Of a DNA stretch of 16,808 nucleotides, positions 15,234 through 16,808 are shown one piece after another. Every line of letters starts with the position of its first letter. The first letter of the stretch is position 1. This DNA is from JAYUHK01 sp043767025. Its GTDB lineage: Bacteria > Bacteroidota > Bacteroidia > Chitinophagales > Saprospiraceae. The DNA lies in the NCBI GenBank assembly GCA_043767025.1, contig JAYUHK010000107.1, positions 1 through 16,808 on the forward strand. Reading direction: 5' to 3'. The position numbers and the translations under genes were made by a program. A model generated the notes under the pieces. It was not told the DNA's origin and did not search any database. It saw nothing but the letters and a program-made list of their open reading frames with translations.

Positions 15234-15300
15234 CAAAGATGCGACAAGCTGCAAGGGCAAACAAGGACATTTTTTAGGGGTTGTGAATTTTTTTTTATCT
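15234..15300 (-). promoter_or_regulatory. Promoter of candidate RNA B with upstream A/T block
   Basis: On the minus strand TTG (15264-15262), a 20-base spacer and CATCTTTG (15241-15234) match the Bacteroidota promoter at all but one -7 base. The block 15263-15294 is a near-identical direct repeat of 14634-14665 (two base differences over the shared stretch). It places an A-tract just upstream of the -33 box in both promoters. Confidence 0.6.
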
Positions 15301-15302
15301 AA

Positions 15303-15535
15303 ATAAATAAAAATTATTTTTCAAATCATTGATAATCAACACTTTATTATTGTTATTTAAAAATAATTGTGATTTTAAAAATAAAATAAAAAATAAAAAA
15401 TAATTTTATTTTTTTCAAAAAAACATGAAAAAAGCAAAAAATAGTTAATTTTTTGTCCTTCGACATCAATTTTTCTTCCAAATTTCGTTATATCTTTGCT
15501 GTGCGCAAAAGTGGGCGGCAAAGATTTATATTTGG
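15303..15535. other. AT-rich gene-free tract
   Basis: The stretch consists mostly of A and T to about 15480, with no frame resembling a protein. TATCTTTG at 15491-15498 and TATATTTG at 15527-15534 fit the -7 consensus on the plus strand, but neither has a TTG at the right distance. Either could drive the gene at 15919, but the repeat element would then lie in its leader. Confidence 0.5.
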
Positions 15536-15895
15536 AATGTGTCTAAAATAAATTAGGAATGAAGAAAAAATAAAGTACTCAAATTTTTCAAATAAATTTA
15601 ATCAAAAACAAGGCATTTTTGAGGCGCAACACAGCGCGTTGTAACGAAAAAATAACGCAGTGGTTGGTTGAATTTAGCAGAAAAAGCAGGTAATTTATTT
15701 TAGACGCATTTCTTAGGAATGAAGAAAAAATAAAGTACTCAAATTTTTCAAATCAATTCAATCAAAAACAAGGCATTTTTGAGGCGCAACGCAGCGCGTT
15801 GTAACGAAAAAATAACGCAGTGGTTGGTTGAATTTAGCAGAAAAAGCAGGTAATTTATTTTAGACGCATTTCTTATCCATTTTTTATTCATTCCT
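15536..15895. repeat. Inverted-repeat-bounded element with two tandem 160-bp units (MITE-like)
   Basis: Units 15555-15714 and 15715-15874 are direct repeats differing at three positions. The pair is framed by a perfect 15-bp inverted repeat, GTCTAAAATAAATTA (15541-15555) and its complement (15851-15865), extendable to 20 bp with one mismatch. A second inverted pair is AGGAATGAAGAAAAAAT (15555-15571) and its near complement at 15879-15895. Each unit holds a small hairpin, CAACGC-AGC-GCGTTG in the second copy, with one mismatch in the first. No transposase is encoded. Short versions of the element occur at 2895, 12604 and 13192. Confidence 0.85.
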
Positions 15896-15918
15896 TTCAC
15901 AACAAAAAAAAACTTTCA

Positions 15919-16614
15919 ATGAAAAGAATAAAATTATGTTTTTGGGTCTGCATACATATAGGTGTCGCCGTCTGGACTCCGACCTGTCTGCTGGCGCAAC
16001 AAAAGCCGGCGACTGAAACCGCCAACGAAAAAGCGGTGCAATTCTCGGGCGTGGTGCTGACGGAAGAAAACAGGCAGTTGCTGCCCGTGCCTTACGCGGA
16101 CATTTACATCAAAGGTAAAAAGCGCGGTACTTTCAGCGACTTGAAGGGATATTATTCTTTTGTGGCAGAAAAGGGCGATATGGTCGTTTTTTCGTCTGTC
16201 GGCTTTCGGAAAGTGGAAATAAAAATCCCCGATACGCTCCGCGACAACCGCTATACGTTTATACAACTGATGACCAAAGACACGTTCAATCTGCCCGAAA
16301 CGGTGATATATCCGTGGCCGAGCCGCGAGCATTTTAAGATAGATTTTTTGGCAATGAACGTCCACGAGCGCATGAACGAGCTGGCGATGCGCAATTTAGC
16401 GTCCAAAACGCTCAAAAAAATGCGCCGCGAAGTGCCTTACGACGGCAACGAAAACGGCGATTATCTGATGCGCCAGCAGTCACAATCTTATTATTCGATG
16501 GGACAATACAAGCCGATGAATATTTTTAGTCCCATCGCTTGGAAAGATTTTTTTGACGCTTGGAAAGCCGGGAAATTCAAGCGCAAAAAAGGAGAGGACA
16601 AAGACGACGAATAA
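15919..16614 (+). CDS. Exported protein with carboxypeptidase-like regulatory domain
   Basis: The protein has 231 residues. Its signal peptide ends near TCLLAQ (residue 27). Residues about 40-115 are a carboxypeptidase regulatory-like beta-sandwich of the kind found at the front of TonB-dependent receptors: FSGVVLTEENRQLLPVPYAD, IYIKGKKRGTFSDLKGYYSF and FSSVGFRKVEIKIP. No TonB plug or barrel follows. The rest is a helical, charged region rich in Met and Arg (about 145-220) and an acidic-basic tail, KRKKGEDKDDE. Stand-alone proteins of this plan are widespread in the phylum, with no function known to me. The gene is isolated, preceded by the tandem repeat element and followed by a heptamer array. 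Confidence 0.85.
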   Translation: MKRIKLCFWVCIHIGVAVWTPTCLLAQQKPATETANEKAVQFSGVVLTEENRQLLPVPYADIYIKGKKRGTFSDLKGYYSFVAEKGDMVVFSSVGFRKVEIKIPDTLRDNRYTFIQLMTKDTFNLPETVIYPWPSREHFKIDFLAMNVHERMNELAMRNLASKTLKKMRREVPYDGNENGDYLMRQQSQSYYSMGQYKPMNIFSPIAWKDFFDAWKAGKFKRKKGEDKDDE

Positions 16615-16615
16615 G

Positions 16616-16657
16616 AAATATCGAATATCGAATAAGAAATATCGAATATTGAATTAC
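16616..16657. repeat. Short heptamer array (6 x 7 bp)
   Basis: The words AAATATC, GAATATC, GAATAAG, AAATATC, GAATATT and GAATTAC run without gaps, the same word family as 7507-7618. The array starts two bases after the stop codon of the preceding gene. Its right end overlaps the start of the terminal inverted repeat. Confidence 0.75.
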
Positions 16658-16808
16658 TGATGTTACGCAAGGATTTTAAATTGACTCATTTGAGCTTGAT
16701 GTTGTGGTAATTTACCTGGTTTTTGTCACTTTTTTCCTTGATGAAAAAAGTAACCAAAAAAATCAAGTGCTCTGTATAAATTCTAAAGTTTTTGCTTAAA
16801 AATCCCGT
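16651..16808. repeat. Right copy of inverted repeat that bounds the window
   Basis: This is the reverse complement of 1-158. Bases 16717-16808 match exactly, and the inner 66 bases match at about 70 percent without gaps. It carries the same internal hairpin as the left copy. The sequence beyond the last gene holds nothing else. Confidence 0.9.

Noticed and set aside
15263..15294. GTTGTGA start resembling a Bacteroidota type II-C CRISPR repeat or tracrRNA region
   Set aside because: Only seven bases match, there is no repeat-spacer structure and no cas9, and the stretch is better explained as a promoter-upstream block.
1..16808. tRNA or rRNA genes
   Set aside because: No cloverleaf with a TTCGA-type T-loop and CCA end, and no rRNA-like sequence, was noticed by eye on either strand. 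A tRNAscan run would settle it.

Overview
The window looks like chromosomal DNA from a member of the Bacteroidota, probably a gliding or polymer-degrading lineage near Saprospiria, Chitinophagia or Cytophagia. The signs are a chitinase with a type IX secretion sorting domain, a lamin-tail/FlgD-type secreted protein, a 289-residue primary sigma factor without region 1.1, and several promoters of the phylum-specific form TTG-N20-TAnnTTTG. Protein-coding DNA has moderate GC content and dense packing. The intergenic DNA is very AT-rich and repeat-laden.

Layout. Positions 1-158 and 16651-16808 are inverted copies of one repeat, so the window begins and ends in the same dispersed element. A large secreted lamin-tail protein lies on the minus strand (202-2835). 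Divergent from it is a plus-strand run: a Gfo/Idh/MocA oxidoreductase, a lipoprotein and a polyprenyl-phosphate sugar-1-phosphate transferase (a probable surface-polysaccharide group), then the sigma factor (rpoD), a 112-bp heptamer repeat array, a DEDDh exonuclease with an ExoX-like C-terminus, and two tandem MbnP-family lipoproteins. A bidirectional terminator at 10281-10318 separates these from a convergent GH18 chitinase (10343-11974, minus). Diverging from the chitinase promoter is a probable operon of an Isc-type [2Fe-2S] ferredoxin, a GNAT acetyltransferase, IscX and a TerC-family membrane protein. It ends at a second bidirectional terminator.

The 1.6 kb from 14318 to 15918 has no convincing protein gene but is highly structured. 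It holds two related minus-strand promoters with identical 20-bp spacers and a shared upstream block, strong hairpins, and a 30-bp sequence present twice next to hairpins (plus a partial third copy). I interpret these as two paralogous small RNAs that I do not recognise. After them come an AT-rich tract and a 160-bp direct repeat duplicated in tandem inside an inverted-repeat frame (MITE-like). Short forms of the same element occur at three other intergenic positions. The last gene is a small exported protein with a carboxypeptidase-like regulatory domain (15919-16614).

The most noteworthy points are the candidate paralogous ncRNAs, the dispersed repeat family with long and short forms, the heptamer arrays, the fdx/iscX pair found without the rest of an isc operon, and the MbnP pair without a visible MbnH partner.
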